NCBI RefSeq assembly: GCF_900176435.1
Contig: NZ_FWYE01000005.1
Location: 1 to 64,000, forward strand
Direction: 5' to 3'
Length of the DNA stretch: 64,000 nt
Origin: Picrophilus oshimae DSM 9789
GTDB lineage: Archaea > Thermoplasmatota > Thermoplasmata > Thermoplasmatales > Thermoplasmataceae
A model generated the notes under the pieces. It saw nothing but the letters and a program-made list of their open reading frames with translations. It was not told the DNA's origin and made no database searches. Made by a program: the position numbers and the translations under genes. Below are positions 63,061 through 64,000 of the stretch, piece by piece (positions within the stretch are counted from its first letter, which is position 1; each line of letters begins with the position of its first letter).

Positions 63061-64000
63061 ATATTTAAATGCCAGAATTGACGTTATTATTGATAGCAAT
63101 AAAACCACGGCTATTGAGTACTTTGCACGCTTCAGTGATGAGATGACCGTATTTATCAATATCTGGAATGAGTTTTCCTCACCCATCCTGACCTTTACAT
63201 AGGATGTGCCCATGCCCATCTCAACGAGTTCTATATCATTTATCGATTTTTTTACAGCCTCTGCTATTGCATCTGCCACCTGCTGTGGATCCTTTGCGCC
63301 AAGTGGATTTACATCAAGATTGCTGGCATTTGCAAGATGGTTATCCGTTGTATAGATCTCAACATCGAAGTCAAATTTTGATCTTACCAGATTCATTGCC
63401 TCCTCTGTTATATTATTTGAATCTGTTAAAACAATACTCTGGTAGTTATCCGTCTTTAATGTTATGGCCTGTATACCAAGTGGGCCAAGGCTTTCTATAT
63501 TACTTTTAACGGAGCCAAAGCCTATCATGGCATCGTATTTTGTTTCCATGCTTTTAAACAGCCTCTGTGCACTGTTTAAAAACATTGAAAGGTCGTTTAA
63601 TTCCGGTGCATTCCTGGTAAAGCAGTTCTGTGCATCGATAACGGCAAAGTCCTCTGAAACGTTTTTCATTGCCTTTATTAGTTTTAAACCCTCCTTTAAT
63701 GATATATCATCGAATTTTTTCTCGTCCGGTATAATTGCAGATAAACCATAGTTTCCAAATCTAAACATGGACATTGAATATCCATTGATTCTTAACTTTT
63801 CAATCTTTGATATCCTTGATGAATAATTAATCTTCTTCAATGATGATTTTACTGCACCGGCAATGTTTTTTATATCTTCCTTTCCGCAGCAATTGTTGCT
63901 ATTCGTTGTTGCGGTGTGAAACACCATTATATTTTCAAGGCCAAGCTCAGCACTCAGCTTGTAAGGCAGATTGCTTGAGCACAGATTGCCGTATGGCCCT
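63034..64000 (-). CDS. DUF2070-family archaeal membrane protein (C-terminal part, partial)
   Basis: The frame is open to the window edge, so the gene starts beyond 64000 and about 320 C-terminal residues are present. Visible features are PYGNLCSSNLPYKLS followed by VFHTATTNSNNC, which occupy the place where DUF2070 proteins have their conserved glycine- and histidine-rich segment, and later LDVNPLGAKDPQQVADAIAEAV. The last about 25 residues form a membrane helix (YSIAVVLLLSIITSILAFKYLMFFMLLL). Full-length family members carry several N-terminal helices and a cytosolic domain; the function is unknown. An internal ATG at 63927 is not a likely start. Confidence 0.75.
   Translation of the reverse strand, partial: GPYGNLCSSNLPYKLSAELGLENIMVFHTATTNSNNCCGKEDIKNIAGAVKSSLKKINYSSRISKIEKLRINGYSMSMFRFGNYGLSAIIPDEKKFDDISLKEGLKLIKAMKNVSEDFAVIDAQNCFTRNAPELNDLSMFLNSAQRLFKSMETKYDAMIGFGSVKSNIESLGPLGIQAITLKTDNYQSIVLTDSNNITEEAMNLVRSKFDFDVEIYTTDNHLANASNLDVNPLGAKDPQQVADAIAEAVKKSINDIELVEMGMGTSYVKVRMGEENSFQILINTVISSLKRAKYSIAVVLLLSIITSILAFKYLMFFMLLL

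Overview
The window is a gene-dense, AT-rich stretch of an archaeal chromosome. Euryarchaeal markers are abundant: unsplit RNA polymerase subunit B with split A'/A'', aIF1A, RIO1, Dim2, GINS51, RadB, FEN1, HerA/NurA/Mre11/Rad50, archaeal Trm1 and DRG, and a DUF2070 protein. Most transcription units start at an ATG about 20-28 bp after a TATA-like box, which implies leaderless mRNAs. A 5S rRNA gene stands alone, and a bacterial-type pantothenate kinase replaces the usual archaeal route. Together with the AGG/ATA-rich codon use this points to Thermoplasmatales, most likely a Picrophilus-like thermoacidophile. The species call is an inference from gene content.

Layout. 1-2619 (+): end of a membrane-anchored surface protein, pyrF, a cytosolic SppA-like protease and a CobT-like UPF0284 protein. 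2602-6875 (-): an oligopeptide ABC transporter (two permeases, two ATPases) without a binding protein, plus a small membrane protein. 7051-8978 (+): mptD, a THEP1-like protein with a degenerate P-loop, and trm1. 8967-11535 (-): DUF2240, CinA-like, DUF6015-like and nucleotidyltransferase-cupin genes. 11617-14762 (+): tRNA-Arg, ALDH7-like dehydrogenase, tyrS and a small protein. 14759-17273 (-): fen1, radB and an SDR. 17430-22438 (+): a frameshifted MFS transporter, coaA, two small membrane proteins, a HemK-like methyltransferase, a DRG GTPase and acylphosphatase. 22435-31262 (-): ilvA, then the nurA-herA-mre11-rad50 end-resection operon, then a site-2 protease gene preceded by a roughly 190-nt highly structured RNA.

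31390-38947 (+): tRNA-Val, a MITE-like AT-rich element, tRNA-Trp with an intron that looks like a box C/D guide RNA, rps15, a RecJ-like DHH protein, an M20 amidohydrolase, an S66 carboxypeptidase and hemL-hemC-hemD. 38945-40677 (-): aIF1A, RIO1, Dim2 and initiator tRNA-Met. 40821-43246 (+): an APC permease and an Asp/Glu-racemase-like protein. 43247-51785 (-): tRNA-Lys leading rpoH-rpoB-rpoA1-rpoA2-nusA. 51908-56326: mtnA (+), trpS, 5S rRNA, DUF302, mercuric reductase and an HMA-domain protein (-). 56411-61869 (+): TatD-like protein, gins51, a zinc-binding protein, a GT2 glycosyltransferase and a split methylmalonyl-CoA mutase with MeaB. The end holds tRNA-Gln (-), aroC (+) and a partial DUF2070 gene (-).

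The items most worth a second look are the structured RNA upstream of the site-2 protease (31070-31262), the tRNA-Trp intron whose box spacing places guide nucleotides exactly on C34 and C39, and the inverted-repeat element at 31634-31958. No CRISPR array, integrase, transposase or prophage is visible.
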